DNA of 64,000 bases from Codonopsis lanceolata (GCA_013146195.2 CM028377.1:68049501-68113500), one strand, 5' to 3'. Shown: positions 22,620 to 35,408, counted from the first letter of the stretch. A program made the numbers and translations. The notes: generated by a model from the letters alone, not told the origin.

Positions 22620-25145
22620 TCATGCAACAGTTGCTCCAATGGCATCTCCAATTGTCACAAATAATGCATAAGGTCTAACCAAACGCTCATTTCTTTTTAC
22701 CGGTACTTCAATGTGTACTTCACACCAATTTGGTCAAATTTCTTCGCCACCTACTTTCGTGCTGAGGTCTAAGCTATGAACCCATCTTTTAGCTATAATC
22801 TCAGTAGGATCTGTTATGCTCTTTAGGTAAATCTCAATTCCCTCCTAAATGTCAATTCAAGAAATGCTTAAAACAAAAACAAGTGTAGTTGAATAAACAA
22901 ACACTAATGAATAAATAACCACACATTTATTTCTCAATCTTCTCACTAGAATGTATATAGACGCAAATCATAATACTCTAGAAGATAGAAAGAAAAAAAG
23001 TAAATGAAATATTATCGTAACTTGTTAGAAGAAAATGAATACTCACAAAAATAATTAAAACAATCAAATTTAGTTATCCGAATAGGTCGAGGTTTGTGGG
23101 CTGTCGTACGATGGTCTCTAGATGCAACGCCTACACTTGCACTTGAACCATTACAAGCATTAGGAACATTACCATTACCTCTCAACTCCCTTAGCTCAGC
23201 CCTCATTTCTACCATTTGATTGCTCAAATTCTCGTACTCAGTCCTTCATTGCCTATTCTCCCTACGAGATGCGGAACTTCATCCCAAACATCAAATCTGC
23301 GAACACCTAACCCATACATGCGTGCACGACCTTGTGGATCTTTTCCTCAAACTTTAGAAAGCACATCATCTGCTCCAGGTTCATCACCTGACCCCTCTGG
23401 AAGTTGAAAATTTAGTTCTTGCATTTGCTCCTGTAAAATAAGGAATACTAAGCATATTAGCATGAAAGAAAATTTGTATAGATTACTATAGGTGAATAGT
23501 TAAGCAATGTTAATTAATGACTCAAATGAAAGGAAAGATAAAAAGAAAATAGATTGAAACTATCACATTCAACACAACAAATCTACACATGAGATCACTT
23601 TGAGATAAAAGTACAGTCCTGTATTTTTAAGATGAAAGTCAAATTCTTCTCCTCAATCTTATTGAATAGGCTTTGTTTAGAAAACCTGTATTTTACAATG
23701 TTTACTAGGTACATTGGTTTTCAAAATTGTATTTTAGAAAAATTGTATTTTAAAATGTCTAGTATTTTACAATGTCTAACTTTGGCAAAAGCTAAGGCTA
23801 GTGGAGGTTTTGTTAGAACAAGGGGAACTCAATTTGTTCTCGATGGATCACCTTTTCTCTTCAATGGTTTCAACTCGTACTGGATGATGAATGTTGCTAC
23901 TAATCCTAGCGAGAGGTACAAAGTGTCTGAGGTTTGAAATACATACAATTGCTTTCGAAGCTTCTTCATTTTTCGAGGCTTCATCTTTAGAATAAAACGC
24001 CATAAACAAATCTATTCGAGATGGATAATATCCCAACTCTTTTTTCTATGCTCAAAACAAAAAACATAAATTTATTAGCACAACTTAGGTAAGATATAAG
24101 TACAAACAGAGTTGAGTGTTCGGGTTATTATACTTTTTCTTCACGAATTCGAGTGTAGCTCTTTTTACCCGTTACTTGCACCACCTTCTTCTTTTCTCGA
24201 TTTTCTTGATTTTTTTTTTTGCTAATTATCTATAAAGTAAAAAAGAGAAACTAAATATTCAACAATGATAACTATCTTAAAATAATTATGTAGACAGCCT
24301 AGTACTAAAGAGAAAAGTTTGAATACACGATAGTTTATTGACAATAAGTTCTCAAAAACATTCAAAAAAAGTATACTTGAACTTCCTTTTTGTTCCACTC
24401 TTCAACAAGATTTGTCAATTGTTTTTGATGCACTTTTGGTGGTTTTTTCGTAAGTTGCTCTTGAAATGACAATGCTGGATCGTAGTACATTTTCTTTATC
24501 CTTCTTCTTCAATTCCTTACCTTCTTCCCAAAAGATTACAGTAGCCAACTCTCACAACCGGCGGGAAGATCAAACCTTGACTATAAAGAAAAATTTAAGA
24601 AAATCTAATTTCTAAAAACGGAATCTAATAGTAATAAACAAGTTTTCTACTTACATGCATTGTATCCAACAAATCCTTTTTCGTTTCCTTCTTAACTTCG
24701 TGCCATTGCTTATCAACCGGACAACATATCCCTGATCTCGCCATTGATCCCATGAAATGAGTCAATTTAGATGTATTTTATTCATAAGCAGGTTGCCCCA
24801 AGTCATTGAACGAAACTTTTATCCGATCTCTTTTAGTTTGCTTCCAAATCTTACGCATGTAAGTAGGGCCTCGAACTCTCTTGCACATATTTCCAATAAA
24901 TGTTAATAGAAGAAGAAAAAAAGTAAAGGAACTATATAAGCATGCGCACCTGGAGCAAGTAACTATAAAGTTTTGAAAAAGAATAACAAAGACATAAGCA
25001 TGTATAGTACATATTCAAGATATTTTCTTGTACCTTGAAGTTCCATAGGTTGATCAAATCTTTCATCCATAAAATCTTCCAAATATTGATCGCTAGCACT
25101 ATCCATAGTTAAGTTATATCTGCGATTTCTAGATATTGATGTCAT
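22620..25145 (-). pseudogene. CACTA transposase-type gene (plant Ptta/En/Spm, Transposase_24-like), decayed
   Basis: Reading down from 25145, exon 1 encodes MTSISRNRRYN and QYLEDFMDERFDQPMELQG. An exon at about 24655-24880 has RVRGPTYMRKIWK, IKVSFNDLGQPAYE and KQWHEVKKETKKDLL, ending at a GTAAGT donor. An exon near 24370-24600 has YYDPALSFQEQLTKKPP and LVEEWNKKEVQ. Later parts have KKSYTRIREE (about 24150), YYPSRIDLFMAFYSK (about 24020), QELNFQLPEGSGDEPG and MYGLGVRRFDVWDEVP (about 23420-23260), NQMVEMRAELRELRG (about 23220), and a tail with YLKSITDPTEII and YALFVTIGDAIGATVA (about 22840-22640). This matches the plant En/Spm second-protein family. Internal stops (after AYE, after DVLSKV) and frameshifts make it a pseudogene. 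Confidence 0.87.
23782..23932 (+). pseudogene. Captured exon fragment of mannan endo-1,4-beta-mannosidase (GH5)
   Basis: The plus strand encodes a run with GGFVRTRGTQFVLDGSPFL, then FNGFNSYWMMNVATNPSER and YKVSEV. This is the N-terminal start of the mature catalytic domain of plant endo-beta-mannanases (mannan-hydrolysing secreted GH5 enzymes). It lies on the strand opposite to the CACTA transposase gene. It begins exactly where that gene's reading stops at a GTATGT donor, so it sits in an intron. The catalytic Glu residues of the enzyme are far downstream and absent. The right edge is sharp at about 23932. The left edge is unclear; 23632-23781 may be captured 5' or intron sequence. Confidence 0.82.
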
Positions 25146-25149
25146 TGTA

Positions 25150-26558
25150 GGAAATGATACCGGCCCGCAATTATCATTCTAGGAAATGATACCGATCCGT
25201 AATTATTCCTTTTTTTTCTATTATGAAAAAATATAGGTATGTAAAGTAACTGAAAAATATAAAGTGATTGAAAAATGTCAAGAGGGGATCTGCCCAAATT
25301 TCTCCCTAGTTAAAAATCCGTAGCTCGTAAACAAATCATATGATATATATTTCAATGTGAGTGATATAACCAATTAGCTCTGGCTGGACAACCCAATATT
25401 TACTTTACAAGATGAATGAATATTCTTCTATTACATCCATCCTTCAGTTCCTACTTCCTAGGTAGCACAACCAAAAACATGTCCTGAATAGATCTTGTTT
25501 CATTTACTAAGCAACATCATGGGAAACATACATAAATCCTTCTACTGTACACATATAAACTATAATTGTACGTACGTAATATATAATCCTAATTAAGATG
25601 ATTGGTTTGAGATTCAATTCCGCTGCAGATTGAGAAACAAAAGTACCTCTTTAATTAAGTTCTGCAAGGGTTAGTCAAAACGGAACGGGATATGTAATCA
25701 CTTTTCTCAAATTCCACATTAGGCTTCTTTGGAAGTCAGAATACACTATTTATTACTAGTCAAGTCAAAATTCAGAAGATATCTAAATTAAGGAGCCATT
25801 CCTCCGATGGATATGTCAGAGCCGAAGGGAGTGGATGGAAATAACTTCATTTGGTCAATATTGGTGAGTAAAACAGAGCGAAAAAGAATTGAAGAAGCCT
25901 TAGATAGGAGTATGTATATTCCAAGTTTGTTTGCCAGTTTTCTTACGGCATTAAGGTCTTTTTTTTTTAAGTCTACTTTCCAATTTTATGTTTATAATCT
26001 CCATAACGTATCAATTTTATCATTTATATTTGATATTAACATATTAATTTAATTAAACATTCGTGTAATTATGATCAATTCTAATGTAGTTATATATTCT
26101 TTAATTATAAGAATTTTCAAACATAAACTTTTTGGTGGAACTAGTAAGGTTCACGTGTGTTGCACATGGTGAACGCACGTGATGTTAATGGTTTGTTAAA
26201 GTGATTTACTCGCCCTTTCACTTTTCTGCTTACTTTTAATTATTAGAATTTTTTTTGTGTTTTAATCTTTATAGTTTTTTAAACTTATAAATTGTGTTGT
26301 GTAATTTTTCAATACTTTCTTTTTCAGTCATTTATAATGTATGCTTTTAGTTATTGTATAAAAATGTATCATACACATTTGTATTTTTTATTTTTTATTT
26401 TTAAATCTCTTTTTTTATGTGAAACATAAATTCATTCACTTTTATTGGTGTGTAAATTGAAAACAATTCAAACTTACTATCTTAGATAAGCACATTGTTG
26501 TTGAAAACTTTGTTTATATCGTTTCTGAAATGTATGGCTCTCTTTAGAAAATAATAAA
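25150..26558. other. CACTA interior, no recognised gene
   Basis: AT-rich sequence. A short repeat AGGAAATGATACCG occurs twice near 25149-25195. A frame at 25807-26052 starts MDMSEPKGVDGNNF and includes VSKTERKRIEEAL; it looks exon-like for its first 45 codons but matches no family I know. It could be another captured fragment. The rest shows nothing. Confidence 0.4.
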
Positions 26559-27456
26559 GGGATAGGCTATTTTCACTACGTTTTTTAATTATCCACTACA
26601 TCATTAATTATTGCATTAAATAAATATATGTTTGGACAAAACTACCTCTTTTTAATTTGAGTAATCAAGTTATTTTCTTAATTACTTTCTAACATTATTT
26701 TTTTGATCAAATATCAATGGATAACATAATTTTTTTTGTATTCTTAACATTTTAATTATCAACAAATAAGGTACTTATTTTTTTCGTAATAAATATGTTT
26801 AATCAATTTTTCTAATCACTCACGTTTCATATTTCATTATCATAAAATTAATATGATTATACATTTTCTACAATTTTAGATTATATTGGATATTTTTTTA
26901 TCAAAAATCAATATTCTAATTTAGTTTTAAAATATTATTTTAAAATATCAATTCAATTATTATGGTAGATATTAAATTGAATATTTGTTTCAATCAACTC
27001 CAAAAATTAAATTTTCGAATCAATTATAAAGGTAGACAAAATATTTAAATATTTCAATACTTTTTCATATTATGATTTTACTATTCGATTATTTTACTAT
27101 TACATCCTTTAAATTTCACTTTAAATTTTTTCCATAACCAATGAACATATATTTACTCAAAGTTTGGTAGACAAAATTTCCTTACAGTATTTTTTAATTA
27201 TACAATATAATTTTAGTCATAAGATTAATTAATAAAGTCATTACAAAAAGTAAAAATAATAATAGAATAACTATATTATTCATAAATGTTTGAACTAAAA
27301 AATATTGTTAAAAGGTAATTTGGAAAGGAAGTTAATTAGTCAACTTAAAATTGGCAAGTACTTAAGGGGTAATTTTGTCCAAACATGTATTTATTTGATA
27401 CAATTATTAAGGATGTAGTGGATAAGTAAAAATTGTAGTGGAAATAGATTTTCCTG
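26559..27456. mobile_element. Non-autonomous TIR element (about 0.9 kb)
   Basis: About 100 bp at the left (GGGATAGGCTATTTTCACTA ... TTGGACAAAACTACC) are the inverted counterpart of the right end (GGTAATTTTGTCCAAACATG ... GTAGTGGAAATAGATTTTCC). An 8-bp repeat ATAATAAA flanks both sides (26551-26558 and 27457-27464). The interior is very AT-rich with no open frame of note. Long inverted ends suggest a hAT- or Mutator-derived element. Confidence 0.75.
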
Positions 27457-29400
27457 ATAATAAATTGTGTTATAGATATTAAACTCACAACCTCAAAGTA
27501 TATACTTGCACTCTAAAATACAAAATTCCCTCAAATTATCTATAAAGTCTCACTTTACCACCCAACCTAAGTTTTGTGTCATTTTCATATCTCATTTTAT
27601 AACTTTTTTTCTAGTTTTCCCCATAGCCACTACGAATTTTACCAATCTGACGTTATGGTGCCCATGGTATTTCACGTGTAAAGCATTTTGGTCATTTTTT
27701 AGCAATGCTTTATTTGTTTTTATTATCCAAAGAGAAACTTCATTTTTTATTCTCTGACAACGCTTTCTCTGCTTCTTTTCTAACAATGACCTCTTATTTA
27801 AATTTTAAATGAGATAAAACTCAAGAGTGTATAGATCTTTTATTCAAATTTTTATGTAAAAAAATAAATAATAAATAATGCAGAATCATATCAGAGATTA
27901 GAGAGATAGAACTCAAGGTCAGATAATTGCACTCAAGTGTCAAGGCCGTCATGAATAAGAACCCACAAAAAAATTGAACATGTCATAGCCGCTAATATTA
28001 AATTATCAAACCACAATTCATTTTTACCTTTCTCTCTTGTACAACACAATGCATAAGCATACACCTTGAATTTCAAAACCTATATTTGAACTCATCACAG
28101 ATATATACGACAATGATGAGGCACGACATGGTTTAATCCGTCTTTATCGTCCCTAGCTCAAACTCCAACAAAATTCTCCTTAGCACCGTTGATACGGTTT
28201 ATGGTTTGATTAAAACAAATTCTCGATCTTAAACATTATTCGCTACCATTTATATCACTACGATTACCACACGTGACATCCCAATCACCAAAATTGATAT
28301 GGAAGATGAAAATACTACAAAATTACGTTGAGGACCAAAGTGGATTTGGTGGATACCTTAGGGGGCAATGTGTATTTTGGACTAATTTTAATGGGGCCAA
28401 AATATGATAAACTTACAAAATTGCACACTAAATCTCACATTGCACCTCAACCTACGAAGTGTCTCACTTTCATACCTTATTTTTCTCTTTGTACCACTTT
28501 GTCCCCTCCCGTCTATGGGTGTTAAAAATAGTAACGTACGAAAAATGATATGTGCATATCACGTAAAGATTATTTTTGTCATTTTGCTTGGGATACAAAT
28601 GAGATTTGATTCTACCTTCATTATATAATTAACCATTTAATATTTAAAATATGTTTTGAAATAAAAATAAAAAATAATTGTTTCAATTATCAAAAAATAA
28701 TTATATGACCAATTACAATTTCCCCTCAAAGTATTCACCAAATCGTATAATGCACAACAACCTAAGGATTGTGTCATAATGACATCTGACGTTACATTTT
28801 TTTTCTCATTTTCCACCCTATCCGTGATGGACGTTAGAATATTGACGTTAAATAACACGTGGTCTTTCACGTGCGGGGCAAAAATGTCATTTCCCTTATT
28901 TGGTTAAGGGGTAAATGTATTAAAAGTAAAAACTCTAATCTCACACCCTCTCCTTCCCTCTTCTCCCAGTGCAAGTTCTCATCTCTTGCTCCAACATAAT
29001 AGTCGTCATCTCCAGCACAAACCCTTCACACTTCGGTCACGCCTATCACATCTTTGGCGATGTCCTTCTTCAATTCTAGTCAAACTTCATCTCCGGTCTT
29101 CCTCATTCTTTCCCCTGCAAAAGTCGCGCATAAAGTAGAAATCAGAGGCTATAGACTATACTTACTAAAAATCCTTGTAAAAATATGCGATTAACAGAAA
29201 ACGCATAACCCTTATCGATGAATTCATCATAAAGAAGGATGGGCTTGAATAAAGAGAAATTGTAAGGAAAATGATATACTAATTTCCTTACAACTAAGCT
29301 TTGAAGAAGCACAAAGTTGTTTTAGTCAAAGACATTTTTGCCATTGAAGAATTAGTTGTAAGGAGTTATAAATTAGTTGTAAAGCTTGCAATGTTGTCAT
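27457..29400. repeat. Diverged repeats of an unassigned non-coding module
   Basis: Three stretches at about 27485-27700, 28420-28600 and 28720-28900 share the same order of motifs: a CTCACATTG-type word, CAACCTA(A/C)G, GTGTC(T/A)CA, ATTTTT or CTCATTTT, GTTA, CACGT, and TTTTGGTCATTTT or ATGTCATTT. They look like degenerate copies of one module. A related stretch is near 30045-30190. No coding frame is recognised, and the family is unknown to me. Confidence 0.45.
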
Positions 29401-31400
29401 TATGATTTGTCCCATAATTAAATTTAGAATATATTTAATTTATTTTGTTATCTTTCACTTTCTTCCATCAATTCCATCATTTATAGTCTCATCGCCATTA
29501 CCACCACTACCACCTCAAATAACACCATTAGCCCAAAAATCAATTTTGATTTTATCTTATTTCTTTGTCTAATTCTTTACTCTTTTGTTCAATGTCCTAT
29601 TCCACCTAAATGATCACCACTATCATGCTTACAATCGCCCCCACCACCACCACTAATCACCACCACCACCACCAGCATCTCTGCAATCACCGTTACAGCT
29701 ATCACCGCCACAAAGAAATGTGTTCACATTGCCTTAATAAAGCGGAAAAATAAAATATATTTAGCTTCCGTTAAGTCAAACTACTTTCTTCAAACGTCTC
29801 TCCTATAGATTCTAGCTTAATTTCTACACTAACAAAACGCACAGATTCGTCATCTAAGTTCTCTATTTTTCATTATCTTCTTGACAATTATAGAACCTTT
29901 TTATTAACACATTTCTCTTAGCTTATTCACACGTAATTATTAAGCATGCTACAGATTTACTTAATATCTTGATACTCAACAACAAATGTATTATTATAAT
30001 TACAATTTTTCATATACCTCTAATAATGTCTTTCTCAACCAATGATGTCTCATTTTCATACACTATTTTTCCAAATGTCCCACTTTGTCCTCTCTCGTCC
30101 ATGAGCGTTAAAAATAGTGATGAAAAATCATGTACATGAGGATTATTTTGGTCATTATGCTTGTGGCACAAAGTGAGATTTGGTTACAATTTCATCATTT
30201 AGTTTGTCATTTGGTATTTAAAATATTTTTTCTAATTAAAAAAATAAATATTTATTTCAATAATCCAAAATTTAGTTATACTTTGTCTTATATTTAAATT
30301 TAAAGTTTAAAAATGCATTACTCCAAAAAATAAAATTTAAATTTTATTTAATTAGTTTTGTATCCTTCACTTTCTTCCGTCTACCCCATCACTCATATAC
30401 TCACCACCACTACCACTTCAAATTTCACCATTAGTTCAAAAGTTAATTTTTTATTTTATTTTATTTCTTTTTCTAATTCTTGACTCTTCCTTCGAATTAA
30501 CTCATTTGAAAAACCTATCAATTATACGCACCACCACCACAACATTAAATTTCACTTTTTACATACCCAAATTCATATTATTTTTTTTGAATTTTCAAAT
30601 TTTTGAATTGAAACTGAAACTCATATAGATATTTGAAATTTTAATGATTTAGAAATCTGACAACGCTGTATTTCATCTAAACCACCACTGTCATCCCTAC
30701 AATCATTGCCACCACCGCCCCTAACACCATCATCCATGCGGTCATCAGCACTGCCATCACCAAGAAACACATTCACCTCGCATTTCTCAAATGGAGGCAG
30801 AGAATCTCTTTAGCCTCTGATTAATCGAACTTCTTTCATCGAACGTCTCTCATTTCTACTTTCGGTGTCAAAGTACTAATTAAGGAGAGAATCTAATTTA
30901 GGATGAGACTACTTGAAAGAATGTCGATTGGTGACATTCTCTTTCAGTTAAAAGAGAGTTGCGGTAGAAAAAAGTTGAAAACCATGGAAGGGGAATAGAG
31001 AGATTCTCACACGTAAGTATATGAAGAAAAGCAATCAAATTAAGACAAAAAGAGTTAGAGGTTTGGAACTCAGTTATGAAAATGTGTAAAATATTTTGAA
31101 CTCAGTTATTTGTGAGTACTAACTGTGGGTTTGTTTATAATATCTATTAGTTAAAACCAGTATGATAGTTTTTAAGGCTGTTTGTAGTAGTTTGAAAATT
31201 CAAATAAGTAAATTGTAGATTTTATCTTTCTTTTGTAACAAAACACACATTCATCAATTGGTTCTTCATTTTCTTAACTCATTTCTCTTAGCTTATTCAA
31301 CGATAATAACTTAACACACTACATATTTTCTCAATATTTCGATACTCACCAACAAATCTATTATTATAGTAACTATTTTTCATATACATCTATAATGTCT
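29400..31400. repeat. Diverged tandem duplication rich in CACCAC codon-like runs
   Basis: A first unit (about 29435-30040) and a second (about 30345-31390) share landmarks in the same order: CTTTCACTTTCTTCC, ACCACCACTACCAC, TTATTTCTTTTTCTAATTCTT, a CACCACCACC-rich block, ACATTTCTCTTAGCTTATTC, and the pair TCAACAACAAATGTATTATT and TCACCAACAAATCTATTATT. The second unit carries extra sequence. No frame is convincing, although the CACCAC blocks resemble old coding low-complexity sequence. Confidence 0.65.
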
Positions 31401-31575
31401 TTACTGAATATATTTTTAAAAGTAAAACTATATTATTTTTTAGTTTCAAATAAAGTTTTAGTCTCTCAACTGAGTTACGGTATTTTTGTCATTTTAAAAA
31501 TATTAGACGTATTTTTAACGATAATGGTTGGAGGGGAAAATGATAATAAAATAAAAATACAAGATGAAATAAATA

Positions 31576-31954
31576 CTCCCTCCGGCCTTATATCTAAGCA
31601 AAAAGTATCAAATTTTGGTGACCTTAAATATAAGCAAAAATCACCATATTAAAATCTACTCACAACTTCCAAGAAGTTTTTTACCAAAAACACCCCTTAT
31701 TTATTCTTTTGTTTTTTAAGATGGATGCACATTCCCTATACACAAAGAGCTACTAATAAAAGGAGCTAAAATGAATTGATGACAATTAAGTTAATATTGC
31801 ATTAATTGTCATCATCTTTTAGTGGGATACTTAAAGGTATTTTAGTAAGTATATTTTTATTTTATATAAAATCAAAACCATTTAACTAATTTAACTTAAT
31901 TTCTTAATATGTGTGAAATCGATTAGTTTTGCTTATATATAAGGCCAAAGGGAG
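31576..31954. mobile_element. Stowaway-like MITE, second family (379 bp)
   Basis: Ends are CTCCCTCCGGCCTTATATCT and ATATAAGGCCAAAGGGAG, inverted copies of each other, flanked by TA on each side (31574-31575 and 31955-31956). The inner ends continue the match (AAGCAAAA and TTTTGCTT). Non-coding. Confidence 0.88.
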
Positions 31955-31956
31955 TA

Positions 31957-34210
31957 CTATTCTATACTATAGGACCTAACTTTAAAATAGGTACAAGTCA
32001 AGTGATCAAATTATTATTTGATTATTAATGAAATTAATTAGTCTATGATAAATTTACTTATTTAACATTAATTAATGGTGAGTGATTTTATTATATTTGG
32101 GGCTATTTTTGTCCAAGCATTATTTTATTTCATAATAAATTTACTTGTTTTGTTCTTAACTAAATTGTGAGGGTTTATTTGGTGAAAAGTTATTTTTGTC
32201 CATCTATTAATTTGTCAGAAACAACCTTAACTTTTATATATAGAGAAGAGAAGTGATAGACATAAAAGTTAAGGAAGTTATTTGTTTTCTTGTAGATGTT
32301 TTATGGGTCCAAGGTTGATGCACTCAGCACTCCTCCCCCCAACCATGCTTTTATAGGGCTAAGGTTATTGCCCCATCTCCCATCAAAGTGAGTTATCCTG
32401 TGGGAGTAAAGTGATGAATGAATGATGCTGCCTCTCTCTTATAAAAAAAAATAAGGATAAAAAACAGACACCTTTAAAGTTCAACAAGGCAACTCATCTT
32501 CATAATATCATGCATACATTGGGTCCACTCCTTCTCTCCATATGACAGAAATCTGGTGACTCGTCAAACAGGGTCGGAAATAATGTTCCATGAAGCCAAT
32601 AACAGAGTCTATATTGTCTTCTCTTCTTCTATCTTCTGTGGTAATCAGTTCCGGCAGTAACTTTGACATTTGCACTAACCAATGACAAAGAAGTAAGGAG
32701 AGAAAGCAAAAACAGGGTAGGAAACAGATTTTTCAGAACCATCAAGAAAACAGTTTAACATAATTAATTTGTTACCCAGAAAGTCCAAAACAAAATCTAC
32801 TGATACCTTCATCCATAAAAAAAATTTAGAAAATTATGCTGGAGGGAGGGCATTTAATTTTCGTGAAGAACTCATTGGGCTAGGTGCTAACGCAACATGT
32901 TATAAGCTGGTTAATTCTAATACTGAAGTCACCATTTGCAGATTGTTAGACGGTTGGACTTATCCTTCGATTTATACAGTAGGATCACACATAGGTTCCC
33001 ATAGGCATGACACAAAGATGCATCATCATAATGTTCTGTATTCTATCTGCTCCCTTAGTCTGAACCAATACAACTAAAATAGGACAAATGCTCAAGGCCA
33101 AGACAAATTGGAGCCCAAGCATTAACGAACTTCAGCCAAAACTGGCACACACATCACACAAAGCAGCCCACACAACCTTCACAGCGCACACAAATCAACC
33201 CACACAGGGTTCACCCCCACAAACTTTGACTAAAGAGCAGAAAGGCAAACATGGCAGCCTAAAATGTTAGTCCTAAGACAAACTACAGAACGGCCCTTAG
33301 TAAACAAACTTCAAATAACATCAATTGATAATAGATAATCAAGGCAAGCATATCCAACATTTCTAGGGTATTTTCAATATTATTCTCATACCAAACCATC
33401 CCCCATCACCACCCACCCCTTCATTAAAAAAAAGTTCAAAAATAAAAAATAAAATAAAATACAAACCAAACCAAACAAAGCGTCCATCAAACCTTTAGCC
33501 AAGGATCTCCCTCTAGGAAATTCCTAGTTATTCAAAAGAACTTATTTAACCCCTCATGGACCAATAATGAGTTGCAATTCTAACAAATAAGCATAATCCT
33601 TGATAAAACTCTGTAAAGGCAGCTAAATATAGAGGAATTACAACATGAAAAACCTAAATAATTAATATCAGCAACAAACTAAAGTATATGTGTACCCCAT
33701 TTATTTAGAGTGATAAGAAACTTGAAAGGTGAAACAATGATATTACAACTTGGCTGCCTCAGAGTCTCAACCCTGACCCCAATGCTACAACTCTCAACCC
33801 CATATCAAATATGATTTACATGACTATCATTCACAATATGAGCAATTATTTATCAAAAGAACTAGGGTATATATTGTTTCACATGGCTATCATTCACAAT
33901 TCGAGCAATTGTCTACCAAAAAACTAGGGCATATTATTAAGGATGAGAGAATTTTTAAAGGGGCTTGCCTTTCGATCGAACTACTGTGAATCTTCTTGAA
34001 TCTTCTCTGTTGTAAATTTGTAATCATCATTTACAAATTTTGGGGATGTGAGAGAACTGGTCTTCCACTATGCAATATTTTGGGGATTGGGAGAAGTGGA
34101 GGCGGCGTGAGAAGAGGAAACTGAATAATAGGCACCATCGACAGAGATGAACAAAATCAAGAACCGCGCGCGAAAGGTAATTTTTCATTTAGCGGGAAGG
34201 CTGAAAATGA
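31957..34210. other. CACTA interior of unclear origin, possible captured gene sequence
   Basis: Composition is less AT-rich than its surroundings at about 32330-33290 and 33950-34200. A frame at 32769-33077 (+) has no recognisable domain. On the minus strand near 34140 a short start MVPIIQFPLLTPPPLLP could be a first exon, but nothing connects to it. A 63-bp tandem duplication lies at 33819-33945 (TATCATTCACAAT and CTAGGG words twice). I cannot name a gene here. Confidence 0.35.
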
Positions 34211-34315
34211 GTTCAGATCTCCTATAGCAGTGTACTACTGGTGTAGCACTTTTCATCTTTATCATTGCATCTCAATCAATGGTTGAGATGAAAAGTGGTA
34301 CAGGAGATCTAGACT
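34211..34315. mobile_element. Small foldback element
   Basis: AGATCTCCT at the left and AGGAGATCT at the right enclose further paired sequence: GTAGCACTTTTCATCT against GAGATGAAAAGTGGTAC. Together this is an imperfect hairpin of about 100 bp. It could be a MITE with a small insertion in the left arm. Non-coding. Confidence 0.6.
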
Positions 34316-35072
34316 CGCTGAAAATATATCAAAAATAAAAACAACTCATCTTAAAAATTAATTAATCTTCAATTTTTCATCCGTTTCAAATAAAAGTATT
34401 CACTTTTAAAAAAAATTATTTTAGGAAGTAATTTTCATATTTTACCCCTTTTTTTTGCTACTTTAAAGATGGGTCAAAATAAAGCATGAGTTTTAAAAGA
34501 TACATAATATATTAAATTTTATAATAGTCGATTAATGTTTTAAATATAAAACTACATCGTGTTTATACACAAAAGTGGTAAATAAACCCTTCAACGTCTC
34601 CTATTACGACATGCTTTTGACCAAGAGATGTTAGTGTGGCCTATTTTTCGATCTGATTAGACGTCAATTAAGGAGGTGTCTAATTAAATAATTTATTGCA
34701 TCACTGATTTACATGTCATATTATTTGTGTCTCGTTATTCCAGACTTTTTTTTTTCGGTTTTCTAATGAAATGGCTCTTACAAGAGCCGTAATAGATTAT
34801 TTTACGAGACTTTATAAAATCATTTGACATTTCATAATAAAACACAACAAAAGCCTTAATAGGCCACCTTAGGAGGCCTTTCGGAAAAATCCCCGAACAT
34901 GGAGTCGTGATATCTCAATTTTCTTGTATTGGATCCTTAAAACCGATCGATTGATAGAAAGAATCTGTGATTAGGATTGAAATGGTTACATTGAGTCCTT
35001 AATTAGGATGTTGCTTTAAGCAGTAATTAACTTGAGATGACTCATAATATGAAATCTCTTTAGTTGTTGCAA

Positions 35073-35408
35073 TTAGGCTTGGTAATTACAACTCGTTAAC
35101 CCAACCCGACTTGACCTGAAAATTACCCAAACCAATCGTTAACATTTTCAGATCGAAACGGGAAAAGGTTAACAGGAGGAGTCATGTTAAAACAGGTCGA
35201 ACTCATTACCTGTTTTAACCTGCTAGTTTTAATTCTATAAATGTTTGAATTGGAAAGAAAATTGGGTTGACTAGTACTAACCCGTTACATGTTCCAACAC
35301 CACTGATTAACCCGACCCATTTCGCCTCGTTCAATATTCGGCTTCTAACGAGTCTCAACCCGTTACGAGCCCCTAAACCCAATTCAACTCACCTAATTGT
35401 CAGACCTA
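35073..35408. mobile_element. hAT-like MITE (about 336 bp)
   Basis: The left end TAGGCTTGGTAATTA and the right end TTGTCAGACCTA are imperfect inverted repeats, and GTTGCAA repeats directly on both sides (35066-35072 and 35409-35415). The interior is full of AACCCG, GACCC and CGGG-type words in both orientations, like hAT subterminal motifs. It resembles the element at 1053-1557 in end type. No frame. Confidence 0.7.

Noticed and set aside
29630..29700. CACCACCACC-rich stretch considered as a CRISPR-like or coding repeat
   Set aside because: Irregular low-complexity sequence in a plant genome without spacers; no array structure.
32769..33077. 102-codon frame starting MLPRKSKTKS
   Set aside because: No recognisable domain, no supporting splice or promoter signals; kept only as part of an unassigned stretch.
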